A stretch of DNA of 64,000 bases from UBA4732 sp963823075 (GTDB lineage: Bacteria; Planctomycetota; Planctomycetia; Gemmatales; Gemmataceae): assembly GCA_963823075.1 (NCBI GenBank), contig CAWGKE010000014.1, positions 1 through 64,000 of the forward strand. The letters run 5' to 3'. Positions 16,696 through 27,300 of the stretch are shown one piece after another. The position numbers and the translations under genes are program-made. Numbering within the stretch: the first letter of the stretch is position 1; the number at the start of each line of letters is the position of its first letter. Below the pieces are notes generated by a model. The model did not search any database, was not told the DNA's origin, and worked only from the letters and a program-made list of their open reading frames with translations.

Positions 16696-18857
16696 GGGAG
16701 GTCGTGAACCTCAGCCGCCGCGGCTTCCTCAAGGTGGGTCTGGCCGCGGGCGGCAGCCTGGTCCTCGGCGTCCACGTCCCCGGACTCGGCCGATCGGCGG
16801 AGCCTGCCGGGCAAGCACCGGCCGACTTCGCGCCCAACGCCTACCTTCGCGTCGCCCCCGACGACAGCGTCACTGTCTTCGCCGGCCACTCCGAAATGGG
16901 GCAGGGCGTCTATACCAGCCTGGCGCTGATTGTCGCCGAGGAGCTGGACGCCAACTGGAGCAAGGTGCGCGTCGAAGCCGCGCCGGTCGATCCGGCTTTC
17001 AACCACTCCGTCTACGGCATTCAGATGACGGGCGGCAGTTCCAGCACCTGGAGCGAGTGGGACCGATTGCGCAAGGCCGGCGCGGCAGCGCGCACGATGC
17101 TGATCGCCGCGGCGGCGGATGCGTGGAAGGTGGAACCGTCGGCCTGTCGGGCGGAGAACGGCCAGGTCATTCACTCCGACACGAAGCGCAGCCTGTCCTA
17201 CGGGAAGCTGGTCGAGAAGGCCTCGCATCTCTCGGCGCCGAAAGAAGTCGTCTTGAAAGATCCGAAAGATTTCAAGCTGATCGGCAAGGCGACCAAGCGG
17301 CTCGACACGCCCGACAAGACGAACGGCAAGGCGATCTTCGGCCTGGACGTGGCCGTGCCCGGCATGTTGATCGCCGTCGTGGCCCGGCCGCCGGTCTTCG
17401 GCGGGAAGGTGAAGAGCTTCAACGCCGACAAGGCGAAAGCCGTGGAGGGCGTGCGTCACGTCGTCGAAATCGAGCGCGGCGTGGCGGTCGTGGCCGACGG
17501 CTTCTGGCCGGCCAAACTCGGACGCGAAGCGCTGGAGATCGCCTGGGACGAAGGCCCGCTCGCCGCGCTCGACAGCCGCACGCAGGGCGAACAGTACGCC
17601 GAACTCGCGCAGAAACCCGGCGCCGCGGCCTGCAAAGAAGGCGACGTGGCGAAGGCGCTGGGCGACGCCGCCAAGAAGCTGGAAGCCGTTTACGAATTGC
17701 CCTACCTGGCCCACGCAACGATGGAGCCGATGAACGCCGTGGCCGACGTGCGCCCGGACAGCTGCGAAGTCTGGACCGGCACGCAATTCCAAACGGGGGA
17801 CCGCGACGCGGCGGTGCGCGACGCCGGGCTGAAGCCGGAGCAGGTCCGCTTGCACACGACGCTCCTCGGCGGCGGGTTCGGCCGCCGCGCCGTCATCGAC
17901 AGTCATTTCGTCCGGGAGGCGGTGCAAATCTCGAAGGCGATCAAGACGCCCATCAAGGTCGTCTGGACGCGGGAAGACGACATGCGCGGCGGATTCTACC
18001 GGCCGCGCGCCTATCACTCCGTGCGGGCCGGTCTGGACGCGGCCGGCGCCTTGACGGCCTGGCAGCAGCGGATCGTATGTCAGTCCTTCCTCGTTGGCAC
18101 GCCGTTCGAGGGCCTCATCAAGGACGGCGTGGACGATACGGCAGTCGAGGGCGCGAAGGACCTGCCGTACCAGATCCCCAACCTGCTCGTGGACTGGCGG
18201 CAGGCGCCTGGCGGCATCCCGACGCTGTGGTGGCGTTCCGTGGGCCATTCGCACAACGCCTTCGTCGTCGAGAGTTTCCTGGACGAGGCGGCGCACGCGG
18301 CGGCCAAGGACCCGTATGAATTTCGGCGCGGGCTGCTGCCCAAGGAGTCGCGTCACAGGGGCGTCCTGGAGCTTGTCGCCGAGAAGGCCGGCTGGGGAAA
18401 GCCGTTGCCGGAAGGGCGCGGCCGCGGCCTGGCGGTGCATGAATCGTTCGGGAGCTTCGTCGCGCAAGTGGCGGAGGTCTCCGTCTCCAAGGAGGGCAAG
18501 CCGCGCGTCCACCGGGTCGTTTGCGCCATCGACTGCGGGCCGGTGGTGAATCCGAACGGCGTTCAGGCGCAGATGGAGAGCGGAATCGTCTTCGGCCTGA
18601 CCGCCGCGCTCTACGGCGAGATCACCTTCGAGAAGGGGCGCGTGAAGCAGCGGAACTTCCACGATTACCGAATGCTGCGCATGAACGAAATGCCCTCCGT
18701 TGAGGTGCATATCGTGCCCAGCACCGACAAGATGGGCGGCGTCGGAGAAACCGGCGTGCCGCCGATCGCCCCGGCCGTCGCCAACGCTCTCTTCGCCCTC
18801 ACGGGCAAGCGCATCCGCCGGCTGCCCATCCGGGCCGAGGACCTGAAGGAAGGTTAG
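16692..18857 (+). CDS. Molybdopterin-binding large subunit, isoquinoline 1-oxidoreductase / aldehyde oxidase type, Tat-exported
   Basis: 721 residues. The start has a twin-arginine signal (SRRGFLK at 8-14, then a hydrophobic stretch), so the folded cofactor-loaded complex should be periplasmic. FAGHSEMGQGVYTSLALIVAEEL and GGGFGRRAVIDSHFVREAV are molybdopterin contacts. GGVGETGVPPIAPAVANA near residue 684 holds the glutamate that activates the Mo-bound water. It should hydroxylate an N-heterocycle or oxidise an aldehyde; the exact substrate cannot be read. No FAD subunit gene is present, matching the IorAB/cytochrome-linked class. Confidence 0.92.
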   Translation: MREVVNLSRRGFLKVGLAAGGSLVLGVHVPGLGRSAEPAGQAPADFAPNAYLRVAPDDSVTVFAGHSEMGQGVYTSLALIVAEELDANWSKVRVEAAPVDPAFNHSVYGIQMTGGSSSTWSEWDRLRKAGAAARTMLIAAAADAWKVEPSACRAENGQVIHSDTKRSLSYGKLVEKASHLSAPKEVVLKDPKDFKLIGKATKRLDTPDKTNGKAIFGLDVAVPGMLIAVVARPPVFGGKVKSFNADKAKAVEGVRHVVEIERGVAVVADGFWPAKLGREALEIAWDEGPLAALDSRTQGEQYAELAQKPGAAACKEGDVAKALGDAAKKLEAVYELPYLAHATMEPMNAVADVRPDSCEVWTGTQFQTGDRDAAVRDAGLKPEQVRLHTTLLGGGFGRRAVIDSHFVREAVQISKAIKTPIKVVWTREDDMRGGFYRPRAYHSVRAGLDAAGALTAWQQRIVCQSFLVGTPFEGLIKDGVDDTAVEGAKDLPYQIPNLLVDWRQAPGGIPTLWWRSVGHSHNAFVVESFLDEAAHAAAKDPYEFRRGLLPKESRHRGVLELVAEKAGWGKPLPEGRGRGLAVHESFGSFVAQVAEVSVSKEGKPRVHRVVCAIDCGPVVNPNGVQAQMESGIVFGLTAALYGEITFEKGRVKQRNFHDYRMLRMNEMPSVEVHIVPSTDKMGGVGETGVPPIAPAVANALFALTGKRIRRLPIRAEDLKEG

Positions 18858-18890
18858 TTTCAGCGGGCGCCTTCTGGGAGGACGATCGCC

Positions 18891-19541
18891 ATGATACGAA
18901 CAGCCTCCGGCCGGAGCGGTCGAGCAAGCCCGGTGGTCATGGGGACGGCGGCGGTCTGCGCCTGGCTGGCGATCGGGGCCGCGGCGCACGGCATCCTCGC
19001 GGACCACCTCCAAGGGACCGAACCGTCCATTGCACGGGCGGCCGACCCGAAGGACGACGCGGCTTCCCGGTCGGCGTTCCTGGCGGCGTACAAGGTCCTC
19101 ATGTCCCCGCGCTGCATGAACTGCCACCCCTCGGGAGACGCGCCGCTTCAGGGCGACGACAGCCACACGCACACCCAGAACGTGAAGCGCGGCCCGGACG
19201 GCAAGGGCAAATACGCCCTGAAATGCGCCAACTGTCATCAGGAAGCCAACCTGCCCGGCGAGAACATGCCGCCCGGCAATCCGAACTGGCGTCTGCCGGC
19301 GCCGGAGACGCCGCTGGTGTTCCAGGGCAAGACTCCCGCCGAACTGGCGCGCCAGCTCAAGGACCCCAAGCTGAACGGCGGCAAGACGCTGGAGCAGCTG
19401 CTGAAGCACGTCTCGGAGGACAAATTGGTGATCGGCGGATGGGATCCCGGCGACGGCCGCACGAAGCCGCCGCTGACGCACGAAGAGTTCGCGCAAAAGA
19501 TGCGGGAGTGGATAGAAAAAGGGGCCGCCATTCCAGAGTGA
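18891..19541 (+). CDS. Diheme c-type cytochrome, probable electron acceptor of the molybdenum hydroxylase
   Basis: 216 residues with an N-terminal signal/anchor (TAAVCAWLAIGAAAHGILA). Two CxxCH sites are present: CMNCH at 75-79 and CANCH at 112-116. No remote Met motif is clear, so bis-His ligation is possible. It lies 33 bases after the large subunit on the same strand. It probably carries electrons from the exported hydroxylase to the respiratory chain. The C-terminal half (LTHEEFAQKMREWIEKGAAIPE) fits cytochromes paired with such enzymes. Confidence 0.85.
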   Translation: MIRTASGRSGRASPVVMGTAAVCAWLAIGAAAHGILADHLQGTEPSIARAADPKDDAASRSAFLAAYKVLMSPRCMNCHPSGDAPLQGDDSHTHTQNVKRGPDGKGKYALKCANCHQEANLPGENMPPGNPNWRLPAPETPLVFQGKTPAELARQLKDPKLNGGKTLEQLLKHVSEDKLVIGGWDPGDGRTKPPLTHEEFAQKMREWIEKGAAIPE

Positions 19542-19561
19542 GCAGGTGGGATTTGCCGTCC

Positions 19562-19609
19562 GTTTAGCCGCGGTTCGCAGAACCGCGGTTCTGCGAACCG
19601 CGGCTAAAC
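19562..19609. repeat. Palindrome, family B (48-base perfect, no loop)
   Basis: The two 24-base halves are exact complements starting GTTTAGCCGCGGTTCG. It lies between convergent genes, 21 bases after the cytochrome stop and 24 before the end of the minus-strand gene, so it could terminate both. Confidence 0.95.
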
Positions 19610-19632
19610 TCTCACTCTAACTCCGCGTAGTC

Positions 19633-21515
19633 TCAGCGCTGCAAGTTAATGTCCACGCCGACCAGATCCTTCCCGTCCAGCACCATCGCGGCGGTTTCGC
19701 CCTTGGTGCTATCGGTCGTCTTGTTGGAGGCAACGCGGTAGCTGCCGGCGGCCACGGTCTTGAAGATGTAGGCGCCCTTCGCGTCGGTCTTCACCGCGTC
19801 CTTGACCGCTCCCTTGTCGTCCAGCAGCCGCACTTCCAGGCCTGGCTGCCCCCGGCCGCCCTCCGCCACCGTGCCCGCGATGGAGCCGCCCTTCGGCCCC
19901 GCGGCCGCGCTCGCCGCGTCTTCCAGCTGGACCGTCACCGTGCTGTTGGCCGGCACGTTGGTGAACTTCACGAACGTGGCGGTGACGTCCACCTTGCCCT
20001 TCTGGTCGGTCGGGGCGGGCAGCACGGCCGCCCACAGCTTGTTCGTCGCGTCCCACGTTCCCTTCACCTTTACGGCCGTCGCCGGCGGGGCGCCGTCCGG
20101 GCCGGGCCGGCCGACGTAAAAGAAGACTCCCTTGATCTCCGAAGGCTTGTCGCTGCTCGTCGCCTGCACGGGCAGGTCGGCCCCGCGCTTCAGCTTCGCC
20201 GGGAAGGCCAGCTGGATGCCCTCCGGCGGCGCGGCGTCGAGCCGAACCGTCTTCTGGACCTCCGTCTTCGTCATCCACTGCTCGAACGAGGCGGCCTTGG
20301 TCGCGTCCTCGCTGTTGTAGAGGTCCACGGCCGACATGCCCTTGAGAACCTGCACTTGCAGCGTGTGCGGGCCGAAGACGTTGCTGGCGTCCCATTCCTT
20401 CTTCCAGTCCTGGACCAGCGGCTGCAGCAGGAGGGCGCCGTCCGCGACGCCCACCAGCATCCGCTGCTGACGGTCGCCGGCGAAGATCACGAGGTCGCCG
20501 TTCGCCTCCGAGTAGTTGTGGTCGTTGCCGCGGTCGAACGACAGGGCGACCTGCTCCTTGGCCGTCGAGTTGAAATCCACCTCCAGCGAGACGGCCAGCG
20601 GGGCGCCGGGGTTGGCGACCTCGGGCGCGTTCAGCCGCACCACGGGCACGTTGCGGATCGGCGTGGGCTGCCCCGCCTGGCCGCCGTCCGTGGGGAAGGT
20701 TGTGTAATAAGTGAACGCTCGCTCCCAGCCGTCGATCGTGAGATACACCAGGCCGTTCGTCTTGCGCACGCCCTCCTCGAATTGCAGGTTTTCGGCCTTC
20801 AAGGTGAGCGTCCCGTCCGGCCCGAGGAAGCCGCTGCGGACGCCCTCCTTGTGCGGCGAGTCGATCAGTCCGGGGATGCGGTCGGGGCGCAGCACGAGGT
20901 CCACGCGGGACGGCGGGCCGCCGAAGCCGCCCAGGGCCTTGACCTTGACGATCAGCGTGTTCTTGGGATTGCCCTCTTTCGCCTCCGGGTTGTACGAAAT
21001 GTCCGTCACCTGGACGTACGTGTCGGGCCGGGCCACCGGCAGCGGGGTCGTGAACAGCGTGTCCTTGCCGGTCGCGTCGAGAACGGCCACTTGCAACGGC
21101 CCTTTCACCTCCTGCGGGACCGGCGGCTGCGGCGGGGCCGGCGGCGCGCCTGGAGCAGCGGGCGGCGCCGGCGGGGGCGCCGGGGCGGCCATCTTGCCAA
21201 ACACCACCGGCGTCTTGCTCTTGGCCTTCACCGCCACGTGCTGCACCGTCCCGTCCACCGGGACGCCGCCGGCCTGCACCTCCACGGTGACATCCTCGAT
21301 GTCTTTGTCCGAGGTGTTCAGCACCCAGACGAACAGGGGCTGCCGCACCGTGGGGCGCAGCTTGAGCGTGGCGCCGAGATCGACGCCGGCCTCGACTCCG
21401 AAATGGACGTCGATATTGGGGTTTTGCTCCGCGGGCGCAACGCCGACGCGGCCAGCAGGCCGAGGGCTATCGCAGCCAGCCGGTTCAGGGGAAAAGTCCG
21501 CAGGATCGTCGTCAT
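19633..21515 (-). CDS. Exported beta-rich protein with C-terminal carboxypeptidase-regulatory-like domain (one frameshift near 21438)
   Basis: The start MTTILRTFPLNRLAAIALGLLAASAL is a signal peptide. After adding one base near 21438 the frame continues PNIDVHFGVEAGVDLGATL. The middle (VFVWVLNTSDKDIEDVTVEV-like repeats, several Ig-like segments) is beta-rich. Residues from about 540 (GGSIAGTVAEGGRGQPGLEV, then TDAKGAYIFKTVAAGSYRV) form a carboxypeptidase regulatory-like fold used for surface binding. The start overlaps the upstream caspase-like gene stop (ATGA), so the two are translated together. Function unknown. It is the secreted partner in the caspase-like cluster. Confidence 0.65.
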
Positions 21516-24121
21516 CGCAAGCGTCTCCGGGTGTTGAGATCGCAGGGAGGGTTAATGTCCGTGAGAGTCGTCCAGCCGCTTCCAGGCCGCGCAGGCTCCC
21601 GGCCCAGCTCCGGCAGGGCCGTCTCGTCGGCGGGCTTTTGGGCCGCCCTGTCCAGGGCCGCCTGCGCCTTCGTCCCGTCGCCGCCGTCCAGGCTGAGCAG
21701 GGCCAGCGATACGCGGCCGCGCAGCAGCGCCCGCTCGCGCTCGTCCTTCTGCGCCTTCTCCCCGTCCGGCGGCGGCGGTCCCTGGTCCTGGGGGGGTCCG
21801 TGATCCTGGCCGGTCGCGTCCTTGTTCAATCGATCCGCCAGCTCCCGCCACGCCCCCCAGAGGGCGACGCGATCCGGCGCCGACAGTGCCGGCAGGCGCA
21901 GCAGGGACCGCATGTCTTCTGCATCGGCGGCGCCGGCCTTGGCGCTTGGCGGAATCAGTGAGGGCAATCGGGAATTCACCGGCCGCAGCAGATTATTCAG
22001 ACCGTCCCGCAAGGACCGCGTTTGCGCGTCGGTTTCGCGGAACCATTCCGGCGGCGGCCCTTCCGCCGGCGGTTTCGCCAGAACGTCCCGCAGAATCCGC
22101 GTCTGCTCCACGGCCTGCTTCCATTCGGCCTCGCGCCCCGGGTCGTGTTCCAGGTAGGCGGCGTACCCCGGCAGCAGGGTCAGGGCGTCGTCGCGGCAGC
22201 GCAGCGCGGCCCGCAGGGAGGCGGCGTCCCTGGCGAGGCCCTCGTAACTGCGGCCGCCGGACTGGGCGGGGTCGAGCTTCTTCGCCGCTTTCGCCCGATC
22301 CGCCGGGTTGGCGTTGAGGAGGGCGTCCTCGGCGGCCTGGCGGATTTCGTCGGCCTTCCGGCCGGCCTCGCGCAGCCGATCCGTCAGCGGCCCCGGCGGG
22401 CACAGGTCCAGCTCTGCGTGGGCCTGCGCCGCTTCCTCAGCCAGTTCCACTGCCGGGCCGACGACCTCCCGCCACTCCTTTTGCGGGTCCTTCACGTCCA
22501 GGTTGGAAAGCAGCTCCAGAACATGCAGTTCTTCGTAATCGGGCGGCTTGCCCATCTCCGGCCGCAACAGACTCAGCCACAGCCGCAGCACGTCCGGCCG
22601 CGGATCGGGGTGTTTCGGGTCCTGCGCCGCCTGGACGACCATGAAGGCCAGCTCGAAGGGCTTGCCGTCGTAATCCTTGAGGAAGGCCTTCTTGCGCGCC
22701 TCCAGCTGAGCGGCGGCCGCCGGGTCGGGCGGAGGCGCCGGTCCCGTCTTCGGCGGCTCCGGCGGCAGCAGTTCCGCCATTTTACCGAGTTGAAATACCG
22801 CGTCTTCCACCTTGTCGCGGCCCGGCGGCTTCCGCCCCTCGATCACGGCCAGGGCCAACGAGTCGCGCACGGTCGCAGCGGGTCGGCGCCGGCGCGGGTC
22901 CGCCTCCAGCGTGTCCGTCCGCCCTTTCAGGATCGCTTGCACGTCCTCCGGCTTCGCGCCGCCCCGCCATTGGGCCTCGGCGCGGAGGGCGTCGCGCTCC
23001 AGGTCGCGGTACAACGCCGCCGGCGCCGGCGCGCGGAGATCGGCCTGCCAGCGGTCGCGCAGCTCCCAGGCGTCTTTCAGCCATTGCGGATAGGTCTTAT
23101 CGAGGGGAGCGTCCGCGGCCGGCGCGGCCGACTGGTCCACCGTCAGCGCGAAGTCCATGCCCTCCGCGCCCAGCAGCACCGGCGTCTGGCGGCCGCCGCG
23201 GTTCTGCGCGGCCCAGCGGTCCACGTTCGCGGCCGTGTAGGCGGCCAGCTCTCGCACCGAGACGCGGTTGTCTTGAGCGCCGCCGCCCCAGCCGTCCGCC
23301 GCCCCCGACAGCCCCTCCAGCAGATAGTGGACAAAAACGCTATGCCCCATCTCTTCCGACGCCAATGAGGTCTGGCCCGGCGAACAGGAACACAGCACCA
23401 GCAGGTTCGGATCTTCGTCCACCGCCTTCTTCACGATCGGCCCCGCGCGGGCGGCGGCGTCGTTCGCCACGGCCCCGGCGCGGGCGTCGGCGAACGGCTG
23501 CGCCACGTCCAGCAGCAGCAGCTTCCGCTTGACGGGGCAATCCTTGACGAAGCCCATCACGTCCTGGAGCGGCAGCCAGGAGGTTTCGTCGTCGAGGTTC
23601 GCGTCGCCGGGCAGGACGGCCAAATCGCCCTTGCCGGTCGGCAGGGCATAGGCGCGGAGGTAGATCACGAGCGGCTGGTCGGCCGGCTGGTTGCGGCCGA
23701 GGTTGCGCAGCTCGGCGACGAGGCGGTCTTTCTGCTGGCTGGTGAAGGCGTTGGACTCCGGCCAGCCGCGGCCGCGCAGAGCTTCGCGGTCCTGGGCCGT
23801 CCACTGGTTCGGCGGGATGCGCGGGTCGGTGTACTGGTCGATGGCGATGGCGGTGAAGTTCGGTCGGGGGACGCCGCGGGGGTAGAGGACCCAGGCGACG
23901 ACGGCCCCGGCCAGGGCCAGGATGACAGCCAGCAAGATCAGGATGGCGCGCAGCCGGCCGCCCGGCCCGCGGCGGGCCGACGAATGATACCGTCCACCCT
24001 GCCACGGCCGCGGCCCCGCCCGGCGCGGCGGCGCCGGCCGGGCCGCGGGCGGCGATCCGTCGGCGGGGGCGTCGCCGTTGGGCGGCGGCTGTTCGGCAGG
24101 CGGCGGGGGGGCGTCGGACAT
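21512..24121 (-). CDS. Membrane-anchored caspase-like protein lacking the catalytic dyad
   Basis: 869 residues. A proline-rich cytoplasmic N-terminus is followed by one transmembrane helix (57-80, LILLAVILALAGAVVAWVLY), then a caspase/C14-like fold: VIYLRAYALPTGKGDLAVLPGD, RKLLLLDVAQPF, VLCSCSPGQTSLASEE, SVFVHYLLEGLSG. In active members the first motif has HG and the third-strand segment has DxC; here they are RAYA and DVAQ, so it is a likely pseudoprotease. The last 500 residues are helical with many Asp/Pro-rich links. Operon partner of the secreted protein 21515-19633. Role unknown; scaffold or sensor is the best guess. Confidence 0.65.
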   Translation of the reverse strand: MSDAPPPPAEQPPPNGDAPADGSPPAARPAPPRRAGPRPWQGGRYHSSARRGPGGRLRAILILLAVILALAGAVVAWVLYPRGVPRPNFTAIAIDQYTDPRIPPNQWTAQDREALRGRGWPESNAFTSQQKDRLVAELRNLGRNQPADQPLVIYLRAYALPTGKGDLAVLPGDANLDDETSWLPLQDVMGFVKDCPVKRKLLLLDVAQPFADARAGAVANDAAARAGPIVKKAVDEDPNLLVLCSCSPGQTSLASEEMGHSVFVHYLLEGLSGAADGWGGGAQDNRVSVRELAAYTAANVDRWAAQNRGGRQTPVLLGAEGMDFALTVDQSAAPAADAPLDKTYPQWLKDAWELRDRWQADLRAPAPAALYRDLERDALRAEAQWRGGAKPEDVQAILKGRTDTLEADPRRRRPAATVRDSLALAVIEGRKPPGRDKVEDAVFQLGKMAELLPPEPPKTGPAPPPDPAAAAQLEARKKAFLKDYDGKPFELAFMVVQAAQDPKHPDPRPDVLRLWLSLLRPEMGKPPDYEELHVLELLSNLDVKDPQKEWREVVGPAVELAEEAAQAHAELDLCPPGPLTDRLREAGRKADEIRQAAEDALLNANPADRAKAAKKLDPAQSGGRSYEGLARDAASLRAALRCRDDALTLLPGYAAYLEHDPGREAEWKQAVEQTRILRDVLAKPPAEGPPPEWFRETDAQTRSLRDGLNNLLRPVNSRLPSLIPPSAKAGAADAEDMRSLLRLPALSAPDRVALWGAWRELADRLNKDATGQDHGPPQDQGPPPPDGEKAQKDERERALLRGRVSLALLSLDGGDGTKAQAALDRAAQKPADETALPELGREPARPGSGWTTLTDINPPCDLNTRRRLR

Positions 24122-24143
24122 GGCAAGGTCTCCCGCTTTCTTG

Positions 24144-24345
24144 AATGATGAATGATGAACGATGAATCAAAGACCTTCTTGCCATCGTTCCCAAGCTCTG
24201 CTTGGGAACGCCTGCCGCGAAGCTCCGCTTCGCGTCCGGTCCCTCGATGGGACGCGAAACGGAGTTTCGCCGACGTGCGTTCCCAAGCGGAGCTTGGGAA
24301 CGAGGGTGAAACACCTTCTTTATTCATCATTCATCATTCATCATT
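24144..24345. repeat. Composite palindrome: outer ATGATGAAT arms enclosing four small hairpins
   Basis: Outer arms 24144-24167 and 24322-24345 pair with one mismatch. Inside are four hairpins with 3-base loops: 24186-24210 (CGTTCCCAAGC arms), 24217-24233, 24254-24270 and 24278-24302 (same arms as the first). It fills the gap between two minus-strand genes and overlaps the stop codon of the VWA fusion gene. Confidence 0.9.
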
Positions 24346-27300
24346 TGATTGGGTCGGGCGGCTGGCCCTCTCCGTGGATCGCTATCGGGGCCGGATGCAC
24401 CGCCTTGATCTTCGCCCCTTCCACCGAGACCAGCTTGAGCTGCGTCAGCTTCTGGAGCTGGGCCGGCCCCACGCCGTAGAAGATCCCGGTGTACTTGTTC
24501 GCCTCCGTGTAGATCCGGTGCTCGCAGCCCGCCTGCTGGCCGGATTCCGTCTTCATCAGCTCGTCCGGCAGCTGCACGATGTACGGCTTGCCCGGCGGGT
24601 AGCGCAGCCGCACCACCAGGCAGTCCAGGTCCGGGGTCCACTGGTCGGGCTTCTCCTGGACATCGCGCCGCTCCACGCCCACGCTCTCCACGACGACCGA
24701 TGAAACCGCCGGATCGTCCGGCAGAGGCCGCACGTCGATGGACTTGCCGTTGAGGTCCGACGGCAGCACATAGTCCTTCCCCGGCCCCTGGGCCAGCACC
24801 GTGACGGCGTCCGGCGGCAGGGCGTGCTCGACCCACCAGGCTTCCACGACCGGGGCGGCGGCCGGCTGCGGTTGATAGTCCGCCAGGCTCAGCCGCCAGA
24901 CCGGCGCGGGGTAGTTGGGCCGCGGGTAGAAGCGCAGGCCGGACACCGGCGCCGTCCCGCCCTCCGGCAAGACGTCGAACCAGGCGAACGCCGGCCGACC
25001 CTGCCGAACCGTGCCCTCCGTCGCCACGTGGTCGTCCGTCGGCTCGACCGCCAGCGTCAGATCGCGGGCGTTCCGCGTCAGCCGATTCGGGGCCGGGTTG
25101 TTCCCGAGGACCGTCAGCAGCCAGTCGTTCCCCACCGCGATCGGGGCCATCACCGGCTGACTCAGCTGCAGCACCCGCGACCGGGCGTAAACGTCGCGCC
25201 GCAGCTCGAACGGCCGGTTCGGGTTGGACGACGATTTGAGGTCCAGCACCAGCACCTCGCCCGGCTCGACGCGGACGTGCTGGTCGGGAAGGTTGCGTCC
25301 CGCCCGGCTCTCGTTGCGGAACGCCTCGATGAGAACGTGATAATCGGCCGGGGCCGGCACGGGGATCGTCGGCCGAATGTTCTTGTTCGTGGCGGTGACT
25401 TGCATCCCCTCCCGGGCCGCCGCGTCCACCGGATCGCCGTTGTCGTATTCGACCCAGAAGCGCACCTGGAGGAAGTACTGCTGCAACTTGTCCGCCAATT
25501 TGTCGGCGTTCTCCTCGTCCTCGAACGTGCCGCCCACGTTCAGGATGGCGGGCTTGAACTCCCGAAGCCCGCGGATCTCGTCCGCGTTCCCCTTCGGGTC
25601 GTTTGCCAGCTCGTCCTCCTTGAAGCCGACGACGTGAATGCGAATGTCGCTGCCCTTGAAGGTCCGCTCCAGGTACTCCTTCATCGTCAGCTCTTTCCCC
25701 GTCCGCGGGTCGAAGCGGATGTCCTTGCCCGGGTCGCGGCCGTCGCCGCGAGGGTAGAACTCGTTGTCGCCGCCATCGGTGAGAATCAGGATCGTTTTCG
25801 TCCCCTGGAAATTGGGCGTAAAGTTGTCAGCCGCCTGTACGGTCGCCCGGACCAGGGGCGTGTCCCAATCCGGGTGCAGGGCGCGAAGGTCGGTCATCAG
25901 ATCGCGCGACTGGCTTTGGCGCCACGCGCTTTTCTCGCGCTGTACGTGGATAAACTTGTTCTCCTTCGTGGAGAACGTCAGCACCGTGAGATTGACCCCG
26001 TCCGGCAGCTTGTCAAGGCATTGTTCCAGAGCGTCCAGCGCCTTGTCGATGCGACGCGGGCCGTTGGGCTTCGCCGGATCCACCGGATCGTTCATGCTTT
26101 CGGAGTAGTCGATCACGATCACCATCTCGCCGTTCTTGGCGGCGAACGCCTTGAGGTCGGCGGCGTCGGCCTGGACGGCGATCAGTCCCGTCTTTTCCTC
26201 CCTGGGTTGGTAGGAAATCAGGTCGGGCCGGTTGTGCAGGATCACCGGCGTGTCCAGGGTGCGGAACCGGCCGCGGAACAGGCCGTTGACCGCGAAATCC
26301 GTCTCCTCGCGCGGGGGCGGGACTTTGAGGGCGTCGTCGGGCGGCGGCCCCTCGGGGGGCGCTGCGGCGCCACGGCGTAGGTCACGGAGGCGTCCTCCGG
26401 CCGATCCGCGACGCGCGCCAGCGGTCGCGGCTGGCCGGCGTCCTGCGCCGCGACCAGCTCCGGGCCGGGCGCCGCCCAGACGACCGGCCGGCCGGCCGGC
26501 GCGCCCTTCGGCCCCGCCAGGCCATACTCGAACTGAATATTATAAACATCCGTGACATGAATTTTATCGGCGTCCGTCTTCCAGTCGCGGCCGTCGAGCC
26601 AGCGGAAGGCGAAGTCGTCCGGCGCCCGCAGCAGCGTCTCGACGCGCTTCACTTCGGCCAGCCGCGCCTCCTTCTCCTCGTCCTTGAGGTCCTGCGCGGC
26701 GGCCCCGGCGACGAGATCGCGGGCGTCGCCGGTCGAGACCAGCCCGGCGGCGCGGTAATACGGGTTGGCGGGATCGGTCGAGGCCCAGTAATCCCGGTAC
26801 GTCCGCGTCGCTTGCCAGACGAGCAGGTCGTGCAGCTGCACCCGGCGATTCTCCGCCGCCGGATCGGCCGACGCCATCCAGGCATCCGCCTCGGCGGCGT
26901 CGAGGAAGCGCGTCGCCAGGGCGGCCTGGCGCAGCGGGGCAGCGGCTTCCGCAATCGGCGCCTTCCGCGCCTTGTCGGCGGCCTCGGCGGCGTTGCGGCC
27001 CAGCGCCTGGAAGCCGCGGCCGATCTCGGCGCCGGCCGTGTCGAGGTCGTTCTGCCAGATCTGCTCGTCGATGCGCTGCAGCAGGTCGGTCGCCCGCTTG
27101 CCGTCCGCGTTGTCCTTGCCCAGCACGGCCACGGCCAGACGGCCCTGCTGGAACGCCAGCGCCTTGGCGCGGCCCGCCGCGTCCGCGTCCGCGTTCTGGG
27201 CGGCCGCATCCGCCGTTTCGAGGTTGAGCGCCAGGCTGATCTTTCGCGCATTGCGGAGCAGGTTCATCCGCACGTCCGCGTCGATCAGCGGAACCGACAG

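Noticed and set aside
16515..19496. A 993-codon minus-strand frame opposite the molybdenum hydroxylase
   Set aside because: High GC leaves long antisense frames. It has no family motif, is Arg/Gly/Val-rich, and lies exactly over well-supported genes.
21512..24121. Active caspase effector of a CBASS or similar abortive-infection system
   Set aside because: Neither catalytic His nor Cys is at the expected position, and no cyclase or other sensor gene is adjacent.
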